64,000 bases of DNA, from the NCBI GenBank assembly GCA_029532625.1, contig JARFXM010000007.1, forward strand, positions 1,488,001-1,552,000. The letters are read 5' to 3'. This DNA comes from Lomentospora prolificans. Its lineage: Eukaryota; Ascomycota; Sordariomycetes; Microascales; Microascaceae. Within the stretch, counting starts at the first letter, position 1. Every line of letters begins with the position of its first letter. Positions 20,495 through 33,200 of this stretch are shown here, in pieces. The notes beneath the pieces are model-generated. The model worked only from the letters and a program-made list of their open reading frames with translations. It did not search any database and was not told the DNA's origin. Made by a program: the position numbers and the translations under genes.

Positions 20495-22404
20495 CTAGTC
20501 GTCAGAGGGTCTACAATACTTTGGCGGTCTGGGAACGAAATTCCTCTCGTAGTCCTCAATGGCGTCTAGATCTTTGCGAAGATCAACATCCTGAGGCTTA
20601 TGGATCCGTGTCTTGTGGATTACTTTCCATCCAACATAGAGGATGGGAAACAACATGATCATGGTATATCTTTTCTCTGTTAGTAAGCCTATATTACTCC
20701 TCGTAACAGTGGAAAGGCGCCCAAGAACTTACGAGAACAAAAAACTGGGAACGTTCCACATGCCCTCGAGTGGGAGGAATACGGGGTAACCACCCACAAA
20801 CATCATCACAAACGTGCCAATGAAGCCATACCAAGCCGTATAAGGCATGAACCACGCCCTATACGGCAGCGTGGCTCTATCAATCCCCTGTGCTTTCAGG
20901 GCTCGGTAGAAGCACAGGTAAGAAAGGCACGACACGGCAAAGTTCAGCAGCTGCGACGCGGTCACCAAAGAAACGAGCCAGCTCAACACCACCGCCGAAC
21001 TCGAGGACAACTGCAAAAACGCAAGCATGCCGAAAGCGAGAACGGCCAAAACGCAGTAGATGGGGACGCCGTTGCTGGTGCACTTGAGCAGGAACTTGGG
21101 GGCTTTACCCTCGAGGGCGAGCCCGTAGAGGGATCGTGACCCGCAGTACACGTACGAGTTGCCGGCGGAGAAGGCGGCCGTGAGAACGAGGGCGTTGACA
21201 ATGTGGGGCATGACGCCAATGCCGAGGCGGCCCATGGCGATGACGTAGGGCGACGCAGCTGCTCCGGGCTTGCCTTCGCTGAGGGCGCTTTTCAACACTT
21301 CCGAGTCGTAGGGCACGAGGATGCCGACGCAGAGGGCGCCGAGGACAAAGAAGGTGGTGAGGCGGTAAAAGACTGCGTTGAAAGCGCGCGGGAGCACGTA
21401 TCGCGGGTTTTCTGCCTCGCCTGCGGCCATGGAGACGTAGTCGGGTCCCGAGATGGAGAAGGATGCCTGGATGAGGCACTGTAGGAAGCCTAGCCATTTG
21501 CCTAGGCTGCCTGGATAATAGAGCTCTGCAAATGCGCCGGGTTCTTTCCAGTACCGAAAGCCAAATCTGTCGTGCTTGGGGTTTCCGCCGAGCATGACGA
21601 CGAAAGTGAAGAGGATGAGGCCCACGGCGAGAAGAACCTTTCCGATGGAGGCCCAGAACTCGGTCTCGCCGTACCACTTGACGGCGAGAACGTTGATGAG
21701 GAGATAGAGAACGGAAATGATGACGATGATGGCGGCAGTGGGGATAATATCGGTCCAGAAATGTAAAATCATGTTGCAGGCCACAATTTCAAAGGGCACG
21801 AGCATCGCTTCAAAGACGAAGAAGTTCCAGCCGGCGGCGAACCCGAACGCCTCGTCGACGAAGCGGCCCGCAAAACGGATGAATGGGGAGGAGATGGGGA
21901 GGTATGTGACCATCTCAGCCATGCAAACGGTGACTGCGAGAACAAATGTGCACCAGAAAGCTAACACATGCGGAAGTGGTCAGCACTCCGAGATCTCACC
22001 ACCCTTAATATTAATATGACTGATGGGCGGTTTAGGAAACTCACCAAAGGCTATCAATAATGAGCCCGGTCCGCCATGGATAAGGCCTTGACCGATTTGA
22101 ACCTATTATTTATTACCCCAGATACGCATAAGCACAGCACTCTCGGGGAAGCTCTGTGGGGAGAACGGGAAAGTGGGTGGAGCATTGGCTTCTGGGGAAA
22201 CGACTGTCTACGCACAAATAGGGCAGTGCCAATAGTGCCGCCAATGCCAATAAGCTGGATGTGCCGCGACTTGAGCATGCGGTGGGTGTGGTCGACCTTT
22301 GGTTTAGAGGTGAACGAACTCCCAGATATGGAAGGTGTCGGCTGCGGGCTAACAGCAGGAGCCTTTTCCATATCGGAGGCGTCTTTTGTCGCCGTAAGAG
22401 CCAT
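20495..22404 (-). CDS. Amino-acid permease, fungal AAT family (Dip5-like)
   Basis: Four exons, join(20495..20669, 20733..21960, 22045..22102, 22216..22404), give 549 residues, the normal length. All junctions keep frame: ALF|VQIGQGLIHGGPGSLLIAF, then F|AFWCTFVLA and SFLF|SYTMIMLFP. The cytosolic N-terminus of about 45 residues is followed by RHIQLIGIGGTIGTALFV, the first helix and substrate-binding signature of the APC amino-acid permeases. Next come MAEMVTYLP, ISGPDYVSMAAGEAENPR and about twelve hydrophobic helices. GGNPKHDRFGFRYWKEPGAF in the large loop is characteristic of yeast-type permeases and, as I recall, closest to the dicarboxylic amino-acid permease Dip5. It should be a plasma-membrane proton symporter. 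Substrate specificity (Glu/Asp versus broad) is inferred only. The C-terminus ends in a polar tail of about 50 residues. Confidence 0.9.
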
Positions 22405-25106
22405 GTTGGCAGCGTACGGGGAGTAATAATATCGAAGAAGATTTGGCGGGGGAGTCCGGGCCGGTCAATTGAAGAGATTCGGACGGCGCAAAGGGCCGGA
22501 TCCTCGGCTCGGATCAGTGAATCTGTTTGAGGAGGAGGGAAAAGAACTCGACGATGAATTCCATGGGGAGGTTGTGCTTGACGAGACAAAGGACAAGTCC
22601 ACGTGGCGGAGCACGGAAAACCCAAGAATCGCACGTATAATAATATCAATGTGATCTCCACACGATGCAAAACACAAAATTCAAACGAGTGGAGAAGAGA
22701 AGGAAAAAAGTTTTAAGGGTCTTTCGACTTAAGAAAGCAACACCGACCCACTTCTGGGGAAAACAGGAGTAAGTAATGCAATAGTCCGAGAATCGGTCGT
22801 CGGAGTAGTCCGATTTTAGTGTGGCATCGCATGAGCCAAAATCAAGGCTTTTTGCTCTGGCCGAGCTTCCAATTGGGAATGACGTATTCGCAGGACACTC
22901 TGGTTCAGAAATTTGTGGGCATATATCAACGGCTCCGAACCTATCGCGAATCGTTACTCCTTGTGGATAATGCAGGAGATTTTAATAGCCCAACTGCCAG
23001 CACAACAACTCTTAGTAGCATTTGCAAGGGACAAGAAAAGAAGGGAAGAAAGAAGAGAACGCCGTAGGGTCTGAGTACAGCCGATGAGCAGATTCGAAAG
23101 TATTAGGTCTCATTCGTAGACTTGTTATTTTTAAACGCGCAATGCTCATGCGCTCGCCCTATTACTACCGCTTTTCTTTTTTCAGTGAAAGCGCCGAGAT
23201 CTGTTTTAACAGGTCCTCCCTAAAAGCTCTGACGCTGAGATTCTTAGCTGGCCATTCACAGGTTTTACTTCCAAGTTTCCATCCTTGCCTCCGAGTCCGT
23301 CAATGGACACTGGCTCTACACTGATCAATTCTGCCGATTAATACCTTACTTCACCTGTATGTCCCAGTAATCTGCCACGCATACCTGCACAGCTAAGGGC
23401 AAGGGCATCGCGTTTTGCCCTTGCGCAAGTATCGTCTTGAGGTTCAAGTATGCTCGCTGAGCAATAATCTCCCCACGTCCTCCGCCAGGCGAGCCGACCT
23501 CGAGATGGGCAGGTCGTCTGGTATAGACAGGGCCCACGCGAGAAAATGCATTGCCCGGTTCAAGTTTGGACATGGATTGACCCACATACAGCCCCCGAGA
23601 ACCAAGACAGTCCTCCTCGAGCCAGAAAGGAGACACGGAGAGTAGGAAAGTGGCATGGGGCGACAGACTTTTGGAAGGGGATGCATCGTAGCCCAGATGC
23701 AGAAGCTAAGACGAACGAAGCTGGGGTCCTAATAGAGGAACTCGGAGACAGGCGAAGTTGGGGAAATAGGGCTTAAAGTCGGCAAGGTTCCAAGTAGAAG
23801 ATGAACCTGCGAGCAAGTAAACAATTCGAACCGAGATGTCAATTCTAGGGCGGCTCGCGGTTCAGGTTTTCGTCAGGGTTCAGGAGTCCAAAAAAGGAGG
23901 GGATCCTTGCCGAGCGACTTCTGGAGACCTCGCGATGCAATTGGTGGCTAGACCCTAGTTTGACTTTACAGCTTGTTATTATTAGTCTTCTCGTGGAAAC
24001 CCAAATCGGAACTCCATGCTTGATACCCGCCTATAATTAGTCTTTCCCGCTGCCACCAAGGTTGCCCAGTTTAGCCGGCATAAGCGATGCGATATTGCTC
24101 ATGCCACCAAGCAAAACGCACTCACGAGCTCCTTTCCGTGCTTCACCCTGGTTCTTCTTCTTCCGGTTACCCAAGCTTAGTGGTGATGGTATTGGTATGT
24201 AGAAGTAGACTAGCGGATCTGAATAGCCTATTCCTTTGTCGACGGTTTCCCCTTCTAATGGCCTCCCTATGCAGAGAATCAATGGCCTGGCGATATAGAG
24301 TCTCTGTACCCGCCCCTTTCTCCAATCCAAGGTCGTCCCAAGCGAGCTGTTGAAAGAACGTCTAGCGCTGCCTTTTGCGATCACCTACCTGAATCACGCC
24401 GGTCCATGCCGAACCGTACTGATCGGCGCAGTCCAAGGTCCAAGAATAATAGACCAATCGTGACCCGTGGCACATCTCCTCCGCCGCGCGAAACTTTAAA
24501 CAGCCCATATTATCTATACTCATGTATCGTCTCATCCAGCATAGCCTGCGCTCTGAGGAAGAGAAGGTAACCTCACAGACCCCTTCGACCCTCGTGCCAA
24601 ATGTGCGATGCACAAATCGGCGATAGAAAGGGCCCCACCAATGCAAGAGCACAGCTCGGTACCAGCCAAATCCCCTTGTATAGATAACTGCACCACCACT
24701 TCATCAGACATTTTGATTTACCCTTGAAAGGCAGGGCGATGTTGACGGATACATCTGCGTGAAGCAGACACCAGGCTCATATTATGTTATCAGTAATCAA
24801 CGAACGAGCATGCAGTTAACCAGGTCCCCCTTCCGGCAGGCTAACCAGTCACGCCAAAGGAGCCAGCAAATAGCACGCTCGCGGCTTTTGGCTCGCTATG
24901 CCACATGGAAATATATGTGATTCATTGGACGGGAAAACGCGTGTGATGTAACCTAGAGATCAAGGTTGACGCATGTGTGGTGCTCAATCAGCACGGCGGC
25001 GTAAGAAGAGAGGGAAGCGGCCTAATCATGAGTATAGAATAGAACCTGAAGGGAGGGAGGGTAATGGTGTCATAGAGTGGTGGGCGTGATGAGGGAAGGG
25101 GGAAAG
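22405..25106. other. Intergenic region without supported genes
   Basis: About 2.7 kb. Short open frames occur on both strands but none has a recognisable domain, signal peptide or splice-supported structure. Confidence 0.45.
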
Positions 25107-25113
25107 TATATAA
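25107..25113 (+). promoter_or_regulatory. TATA box of the cysteine-rich peptide gene
   Basis: TATATAA about 120 nt upstream of the ATG at 25229, followed by a leader rich in C and A. The strong TATA match fits a highly inducible small secreted-protein gene. Confidence 0.55.
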
Positions 25114-25228
25114 GTCAGGTAGGATCGCTAGACATCTAATCAGGAATCACAGCTCCTTTCACATTCAACAAACCGCCTCAAATTGTCAGTCCATCTCGTC
25201 AGCCAAGAACCCTGATCAGCATTCCAAA

Positions 25229-25582
25229 ATGAAGCTTCTCTCCATCCTCACTGTTCTCGGAATGACCACCGTCGCCATCGCGACTCCGATCGCTGACGCC
25301 AACGCCGAGGCCGCCATTGAGGACCTCGAGAGTAAGTAACATTTCCCTACCCCGACGGGCAAATTTTCCAAGACTTTGCTAAGCCGCCTTCTCTCCCTCC
25401 GCCATCTAGAGCGTCAGCTGTGCCCCATCAGCCTCATCAACAGCTGCAAGTCCACCTGCCTCAGCCGACACTGCGGCGGCTGTGGCGGTAACCCTTCGTG
25501 CGTCTCTGCCTGCACCGGCGCCCCTAATGGCAGCTATAAGAACTGCGTGCAGTGCTGCTACACTAGGTGCACTACTTGCTAA
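25229..25582 (+). CDS. Small cysteine-rich secreted peptide with Kex2-type propeptide
   Basis: Two exons, join(25229..25331, 25410..25582), encode 91 residues. Residues 1 to about 19 (MKLLSILTVLGMTTVAIA) are a signal peptide. A short acidic propeptide ends in EDLEKR at 35-36, a classical Kex2 site. The predicted mature peptide is 55 residues beginning QLCPIS and holds 12 cysteines at mature positions 3, 11, 15, 20, 23, 29, 33, 44, 47, 48, 52 and 55, enough for six disulfides; the CC pair and the CTTC end are distinctive. The 78-nt intron falls between the prepro segment and the KR site, so prepro and mature parts are on separate exons. Size, processing and cysteine content match effector-like or antimicrobial peptides of fungi. 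I do not recognise the exact family. It stands alone, with about 2.8 kb to the nearest gene on the left and 3.5 kb on the right. Confidence 0.85.
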
Positions 25583-28500
25583 GGGGAATTCATCCGTCAT
25601 TTCTAGGAGACATGCAATGGCGGAGTTTTTTTTTTTTTCTAGGTCGCCGCGAAGGGAAATATTCCCTGTAGAAGGAAACTATGGATTGTTGATCAAGGCC
25701 AAGTTGAGCAGGTCTCCGTGTTTTCAGCCCGGAGATGTAGCATTTTCGTCCATTTCAACTTTTAGTTCTACTGTCAATATTATATCTTGATACCTTCCCG
25801 TTTGCAAATCCACCCATCCATCGACAAAAAAAGAAAAGAAAAAGAAGAGAAAAGAAAAAGAAGAAGAAGAAAACCAAGCACAGGAAGCAGGTAATACCTT
25901 CGTACACTCGCTCTAATCCCATACCCTGGCCACATGCCCTAGAGCGGGGGGGCGCCTCGCCAGGCTGCCCATGACAGCGCATAACTCGCGTCATCCGGGG
26001 TTTCGAGACGACGAAATGAGTTCAACAAGACGTCAGAAGTAGGTGGGCTAGCGCCTACGATATAGCTCGCCATCATTATTATACTCCTCACTTATTGATC
26101 CAGAGAGACATAGAGGCAGCGCTCTGACCGAGGTGCTTAACGTCTACCATATCTCTGTAAATATAGGTGCCAGAATTGACTACTCCTTGGACGTTCAATC
26201 TTTCTCTTCTCTAAAGCTAAGTAGCTCCCATCTTGCCAAGCTGTATGAATCTAACTGTTGTATAAACCTTTAATGTTCTTTATGACCACGCCTATATACT
26301 CCTCATCTCGACGCTTCCTCTGAGCCAGCAATGGCTAGCTATCCCTCCCCAATACATTCGACAGGGTTAACTTCGCCCTCCTCAAGCCTGACTGGCAGTC
26401 TCTTCGACCTCGCTTTCAGCTCCCCAATAGGCACGATGCTACAGCCCCATCAGCGCGCGCGACTCAGCGCTCATGGCCGAAAGGAGCGCCGGGGACGACT
26501 CCTTAACGACTGGGAGGGCTGGCCGTGGTTAGTTGCCGAATCTGTACTGACTGGTGGCGGGGAACACCGCGGCGAGGACGAATTCGGCGGTGAGAAAGAC
26601 GAGCCGCTCCCAGGAGATCTGAACGTACGGCGTCTCTTGCAAGCAATCCCTGCGCCTCAACCCTTCCATCTCAGCGTGTCGCGTCGAATTGGATGGCGCG
26701 CACATCATTTTGGGGGGCCAGCCCGATTACTTTTACGAGGCTCGAGCCTTTGGCGCTGTCGGGTATTACACTCATTGTCGATGTGACAAGACATCGGTCA
26801 GTTTGGGCAATGAAGTAGCGCCGAGTCATCCACGGTATTCAAACCCCCGGCTTATCAATATTCTTTGCCTTTAGTCCACGTGTGTTTCCTGACGCTGAAC
26901 CGTGGCGCGCCTGGGGTCTGCACCTTACATGGTCGTCTTGCGTAGTGAGGAAGGCGCAATTGATCGTCAAGGATAAAGGAATATCTTTTCGCGGGGGGGA
27001 TAAACTACAATAACTTGCGGCAGTTATCTGTAAACTGAAGCTTACTGAGAGGCCTTGATCTTGCGGGAAGTCCTAGTGTAGCCCATCGCCCGATGAAACA
27101 ACTCAGTAGTGTCAATGAGCGCAAATCTCATGTTTTTCTCGCGGATGTTTGTCTCGCGGGCTCTATCTTCAGATCCGGCACGAAGCGTTTGCTGGCAGGA
27201 CTTGATTCCGCTCACTCACACACGCCCACAGACTAGGAATCGCAGGCCGTATTGCCCGGCATTGGTCGGCACGCAGGCTTTCTTCCTTGCCTCTTCGGTA
27301 AGGGAAATGACCTATTGAGCAGCCCGGAAATAAACGACGACCCGCGATTTCCATCGCTTACGTGCCTGTGGCGTTTGAGGTATATGAGATGACTGGATCC
27401 GAGAAGAGGCTCGTCGCTCAAAATCGCTCAAACGTAAATGTTCGTGCGGGGAACAGACAGGGCTGGGCACCGCGACCTTTGGGCAACGTTGAGATGGCTC
27501 GACTCCGACGACCGTAGGTAACTTAAGCGAAAATTCTTTGGGACCTGGGTCTATTGGAGGAGGCAAAGAAGCTGGAGGTTCAAATATTACGGACCCGCGG
27601 GGCGATTATGACCATCCTAATATTATCGTTAGCATAAGGAACATAGCGTCGACTATTGTTACCAGAATCGACGGGAGGAGGCCGGGAGCCTGGTCGCGCA
27701 GGTGACGGAGGTTTTCAACGCAAAGCTCGGAGATTGTCATCCTAACACGCGCACTAGTGTAAGTAACCTCGCTCTTACTCTCAAAGGGCAGGGCCGGCAT
27801 ACAGTTGAGGCATTAACACTGATGAGGGAGCACTGTGATGTGGCCCAGCGATTCCGGGGTTAAGCCATCTCTATACTTGTTGGGGCTCTTTCTATTCTGG
27901 TAGGATGGGAGAGGTCCTAGATTTTAATTTTAATACTGATTCTCTTTTAGTTAAGGGTGAAAAGAGCTGGTGATAGGACAAAAATGTTTCGAAACGCACT
28001 CCGACATCGCCGAAGTTGGAACATGCGCAACTTTTCTAATTTTTAGCATCAGGACCAGATGTTCAGTGACAGAATGGTCCATGACTAACGGATTCTATAT
28101 GTCGCTCAATCTGGTCCAAACGGGGGGCGCGCCTCCTAAAAAGGCAAGTGGACGTGTCCAGATGTCCGCGCGGCATACACACACAGCACATGGCTCTGGG
28201 GAAGTGCAGGACCCAGATATTGGCTAAAGGCATGAAATTAGTAGCCACCCTGTTACCTTTTACCAGATCGGGATGGCCAGCAGTGATGGGCGTCCGGGGT
28301 AATAATATGAGTTTTAAGAGATGTAACCCTCGCAGCATTGAATTCACCGGCTTGCCAGGCACACATGCAACCCTGCAAGTTCAGGCAAGCAGAGGTAGGC
28401 CAGCGAGAACGAAGAATCTACATTGGGTGCGCTGTACCGCGTTGCTTGCTATGCTTGGTCATTGCTTTGCAAGATGCGAGACTTGGGAGCAGCTGGCTGA

Positions 28501-29108
28501 ACCACGAGACTTTAATAGGCCGCATAGGCTTTCAATTGCGGCACATACACTCACTCACTTACACATTCATTCGCTCGTATATCGCGTATTATCATTGTCG
28601 GGACAGCCATCAAAAATTCAGCAGTGAGAATGAAATATGCTAAAATTGAGGAGCCAGTTTCTGGGGAGCAAAGTAAAAATGCTGGCGACATTTGAATAGC
28701 CAAACGAAAGGAAAAGAATATGAACTCTGGCAAGCAGATTGCATAATATGTGGCAATCCTCGCCTGTCCAACCGGAAAGCCTAATATCCACACAGGAATG
28801 TCTGATATCGTTGAATCCATCCATGCCCAACAGGCCCTGAACCGGAAACTTTCAAAATATGAACATGAATAAATAAAATACCAGACCGGCACAAATGCAA
28901 GATTCCCATCCCGTACCCAAAACAGCCGCCTACATAAAATGGACATGTGCGGCCTGCCCCCCCTCCCCTTTCGTTACTCCAACACTCCCTTCCCGCTCCG
29001 TCCCGCCCCATCTTAATTCGTCTCCCCGGACCGAGAGACCAACCATGCCCAATCGCCCAATTAACCGCTCCTCACCCCATCGAACTCTTTCTTCTCTGGG
29101 CGAACCGC
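25583..29108. other. Long intergenic region
   Basis: About 3.5 kb. Poly-T and (GAAAA)-rich tracts lie near 25630 and 25828-25872. An open frame at 26331-26786 (+) could be extended by a possible intron but matches nothing I know. No supported gene. Confidence 0.45.
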
Positions 29109-29847
29109 TTAGCACTCGTACCACTTGATGTTGACCTGCTGAGTCAACGAAAGAGTTGTATCATCGTTGGTAATCATGCCAGAGGCCGAAGACTTGGTAG
29201 AGGAGAGGCTGATGCGGTTGTTGATGTTGAGAATAGCATCGGAGCCGCCGCAGGGAGACCGAATGACGTTGGTGGCGGGGACGGAGTCTTGCTGGGTGTA
29301 AACCTGGCCGTCGGCCCAGATGCCGCCGCCCTTGATGCTGGTGCGGGTGGTGCAGGTGGCAGCGGCATCGCTGGAGAAGAAGTAGGTGGAAAGGAAGTCA
29401 CCGGTCACGCCGGAGTCGAGCTGAGCAAAGCCGTGGTAGACGCTGTCGACGACGGCGAAGCTGAAGCCCGAAGGGTACTTGAGGTTGACGTGGATCTGGC
29501 AGTTCTTGGAGCGGTCCTGGGGAGAAGTGCCGGGTCCGATGTACGTCTGGAAGCGGTCGAAACCGAGGGTGATGATCTGAATGGCGGCGTTAGCTCTTTT
29601 CTTTTTTTTTTTTTTTCCTTTTTTTTTTTTCCGCTTGTTCTCTTTTTGGATTTCTTCATCGCTCCTTTCTATTCAGGAGAGGAAACACAAAACTTACAGT
29701 CCTTTCCTCGTTTATGCTGTTAGAGACGGATCCCTGGGGGCAGCCATTTCCAGAGTGCGTGACGGAGGCAATCCTGATCTGGTCGGCGGGGGGGCCGGTC
29801 GCGAGGACGACGACGGGGAGAGCGAGAAGGCCGGCGAAGAAGCGCAT
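29109..29847 (-). CDS. DUF4360 secreted protein
   Basis: Two exons, join(29109..29576, 29698..29847), encode 205 residues. The intron is 121 nt and contains long T runs. The signal peptide is MRFFAGLLALPVVVLA. The DUF4360 pattern follows: SGNGCPQGSV with C36, then FDRFQTYIGPGTSPQDRSKNCQ with C76, the beta-rich YPSGFSFAVVDSVYHGFAQLDSGV, C125 in the ATCTT segment, C159 in SPCGG and a C-terminal WYEC. DUF4360 proteins are extracellular, small, beta-rich, found in fungi and some bacteria, and of unknown function. Length and cysteine layout are normal for the family. A TATA-like sequence lies at 30025-30033 on the minus strand. Confidence 0.88.
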
Positions 29848-30024
29848 TGTGGTGGAGGAGGAAGTGTGAGTGTTTTTTCTCGGGGAGAAGATGAAAAGGT
29901 AGAGGATGTAAGTGTTCGTGAGAGTGAAGTTAAAGGTGGTAGTGGAGAGCTTGGTGAAAGATTTTCTTTAATCGGTGGACCGAAAAATAAAACGGGGTCT
30001 ACAGTTCGGAGGCGGGGAACGGCG

Positions 30025-30033
30025 CATTAAATA
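30025..30033 (-). promoter_or_regulatory. TATA-like element of the DUF4360 gene
   Basis: TATTTAATG on the minus strand, about 180 nt upstream of the start codon. This is a weak match. Confidence 0.3.
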
Positions 30034-30251
30034 CACGGGATGATGCTAGGGGGGGCATCTCATGTTTCTCTGGATGGAAAGGCAATATCAATCTAAAAAG
30101 AAAATCTAAAAAAGCTCGTGGTGCTAACATTAGAAGCTACGAACCCCGGGGGGTGTGAAGGAGGGGGGGAGGGGGGGTGGTTCCCTGTTGCCTTTTCCCC
30201 AATCTGCGGTCGACGGGGCCTGCGCCGGCGTAGAGTGTGGATAGAGTGATG

Positions 30252-30295
30252 GAGAGAGAGAGAGAGAGAGAGTGTGTGTGTGTGTGTGTGTGTGT
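30252..30295. repeat. Compound (GA)n(GT)n microsatellite
   Basis: About 10 GA units run directly into about 12 GT units. Further GT-rich sequence follows near 30385-30440. Confidence 0.92.
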
Positions 30296-30299
30296 GGCC

Positions 30300-33200
30300 A
30301 ACTCTGGTGAGGCGGAACCGAGTTCCCCTGACACCCAGTCGAGAGGGTCAGGGCACCGGAGCGGACGTCGGCCTGGTGCGAAGAAAGGTGTGTGTGTAAG
30401 TGTGAGTGTGAGTGTGAGAGCGTGGTGTGCGTGCGTGCGTGAGAAGGACACACCCTCACGCGGAGGGAAAACACACAGAGAGAGACGGAGCTATTGAGCT
30501 GGCTAATGGAGACGGCCGAGTGTCTCCACGGGCCTGTCACGGCACGCGTCCGGAAGTGCAAGTACCGCCTGGCAGCGGAAGGCATACAAAAGAAACGTCG
30601 GCCGGGGAAACCTGGTTGGGTCGCCAAGCACTCGACAAGTTGAGCCTCGGGGTAGAAATGGAGAAATGGCCACTTGCATGGGCAGACTGCTACCCAAAAG
30701 TCGAGTTGTGCAATCTATTTAGACATGTTCTCAGCGAAAAAAAGAGGCAGCTGATATTCCACGCAAATTAAAATATAGCTGGTGAACGGCATACAACTGG
30801 AGACTCTTATAGTGCTTTGTTCTTTTAATAGCAGCTTCAGTCCTACCGCGGTTCCCCATTTTTGCCTCTTGGGGTCTCTCTCTTTTTTTTTTTTTTTTTT
30901 TCTCCTCTCTTTTTTTCTGTACTCACTCTCTTCTGCCTCTACTCCCTGTTTGCCCCTTTTGCTTGGTTGCCCTTGACGGCGAGTGTGTAGATCGGGTTGT
31001 CTGGCGAGGGTTGAGCCTCGGACTTTAGCCTGAACTTGACCACACGACGAGACGAATGAAATTGACAAGAGCTTCGGCCTCACTCTCTTCTTCTTCCCTC
31101 TCGGGCCCGCCACACTTGCTGGCTCTCCCTTGCTGGCCCTGAACCGGCTGGCCCGCCCCGCCCAAAAAAGCATGCCACATTTCTCGGTCCCTCTGTGGCA
31201 GAATCCGGCCCACGGAGCCTCCTGTACCAGAGTCTGCGTCTCGCTCTGCGGAGTGGTCCGATTAGGTGCAATTAATTTTCGCTTTCATTATATATTACTT
31301 CTTGATTGCCCAACATCCCGCTTCGACTCAACCGAGTGTGGCTCTTTTGCGAAGAGGCAGGCCACTGAGCCAACCAGTGACTGCCATTTCTCTTCTGATT
31401 TGCTCTTCTTTTTCTTTTTCTTGCCAAGTCTTGTGCATTCCTCACCTCATTTGCCCGCCAATTCATCAAAGCAACCAGCCAACTCAGTGATTGGCCCCAG
31501 CCTCGTCTCCAACTCCCTCGTTCCCCAAGAAAAAAAGAACAAGAAAAAAAAAAAAAAGGGCCAGGAATAGAACTGAGGAACATCGCCGGGATGGTGTGGA
31601 TATTATCAAAATCTGCGGTCTGGCGAAAACCCTCATCCGGCCGTCATTGCTTGGCAACTATATCGAAATTGGGGTCAAGGGCTTACTGGCTGGCTACCCT
31701 TTCTCGTCAAGTGCTATTTTTTTTTTCTTCTTTTTTTTTCTTTCTCTCTTTTGCGTCGAGTCACGAAATGAAGGTCCGAATAAGATTTGGGGATCAATTG
31801 TACCTCTCCTTTTCCCCTTGCCCTCCTTGGAGACGTCCCAGGTTCATCCAGCCTACAGGATGCATGCATCACGCCAAGCCTTATTTTCGCTTTTCTTCCC
31901 CCCCCTTGGATTTTTCTGCCTCTCCCGCTTTTTGCCCTTTGCTAGATCTGGCCATCCCCGATCAGGTGCCCAGACGCGAGTGGCATCCGAGTTCCGGACA
32001 GCCTGAAATGAACATGCCTGGCTTGGGGCAAAGCACAAAGGGAAAAACAAAGAGGCAAGGAATAAAGGTACTCGGTAAGGGGACTAAAAAAGAGAAGGAA
32101 AAGAAAAAAGAAAAGAAAAATAAAATAAAATAGAGTGAAGAACAGTGAAATCAGCTACCGACGGCAACCAGATTCATTTCGGGTATTACAACGTAAGTTT
32201 TATATAATCTACGTCGACGGAGTTACCCGAACTGCTTCCACCTTTTGACATTCCCGCCCACCGACTCGCGCGTGTACGGTGTACGATGGTCCCATATTAC
32301 ACAACGTCTTCGTACATCCAAATCTAGCATCCTCATCGACAATAGAGCATGGAAAGGGGGAAGCCTCTCTTCGCTCCCAACTCCCAGAATGCAACTCGCC
32401 ACAAATGACGCATATCTTGCATGTGCCACCTACGCTCGCAATTTGACTGCCGACCCTTCTATATCTGCCCCGTGTTATTGACATATGACGATAAATTAGC
32501 TGGCTACAGCCCCGGCGCCGGCCGTGAACAATTGACCCTCCCAGCCCAAGATCTTGCTGGTGTTCTGGGTGCGATCCCATTTTCAGGGACCTGAATGGCC
32601 ACAATTTCTGCGTTGCGCCGATCCTGGTTTCTTTTCCTTTCCCGTCTGTTCGGCCACTCCTATCAAATCGTAGCCATATGCACAAACCGTGGTGTCTAGA
32701 AGGGAAATTCGTATGGGTGTCGCCTGGCTTGGCTGTAGACTAGGGGCGACGGACACGCCGTTGGGAGTTATTATTATCCTCCTTGAATTTTCTCGTTCTT
32801 GGCTCTTTTTGCGTCTCCTCCAAGTGGCACCGCGACGTGCGCCGCCAAACCGTCGTATCCCGAAAACCGAATACAACCGTCCTGAAGAAACGTTCGGGAT
32901 TCCGGGGAAAACGTTGAGGAGGCGACCAGAGGTAAAAATAGAAGGGCGAATTTGCTTAATCTGACCGCCGCCGTCTTGGCTTGCGCCACCTCTTTTGTCT
33001 CTCTTGGTCGCGCGGGTGGTCCTTCATCTGGAGGATCCCGTGACCTCTCTCTCTTCGACCTTTTCCACCTCTCGCCACGCGGCTTGATGATCCGGCGGAA
33101 TCACCGGGAGGCAGCCGTTGAATGTGTTGCGCAATCCCGATAGCACCGAGGAGGCTACGCGAGCATGATCATCAGGAACAACCCTGAGTCCTCGATGGCG

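Noticed and set aside
18369..22404. Secondary-metabolite or nutrient-use cluster around the permease
   Set aside because: No synthase, oxidase, transcription factor or catabolic enzyme adjoins it; the neighbouring 2EXR protein gives no pathway clue.
26331..26786. Open frame with a possible GTACGG...CAG intron
   Set aside because: The spliced product matches nothing recognisable and the donor is weak.
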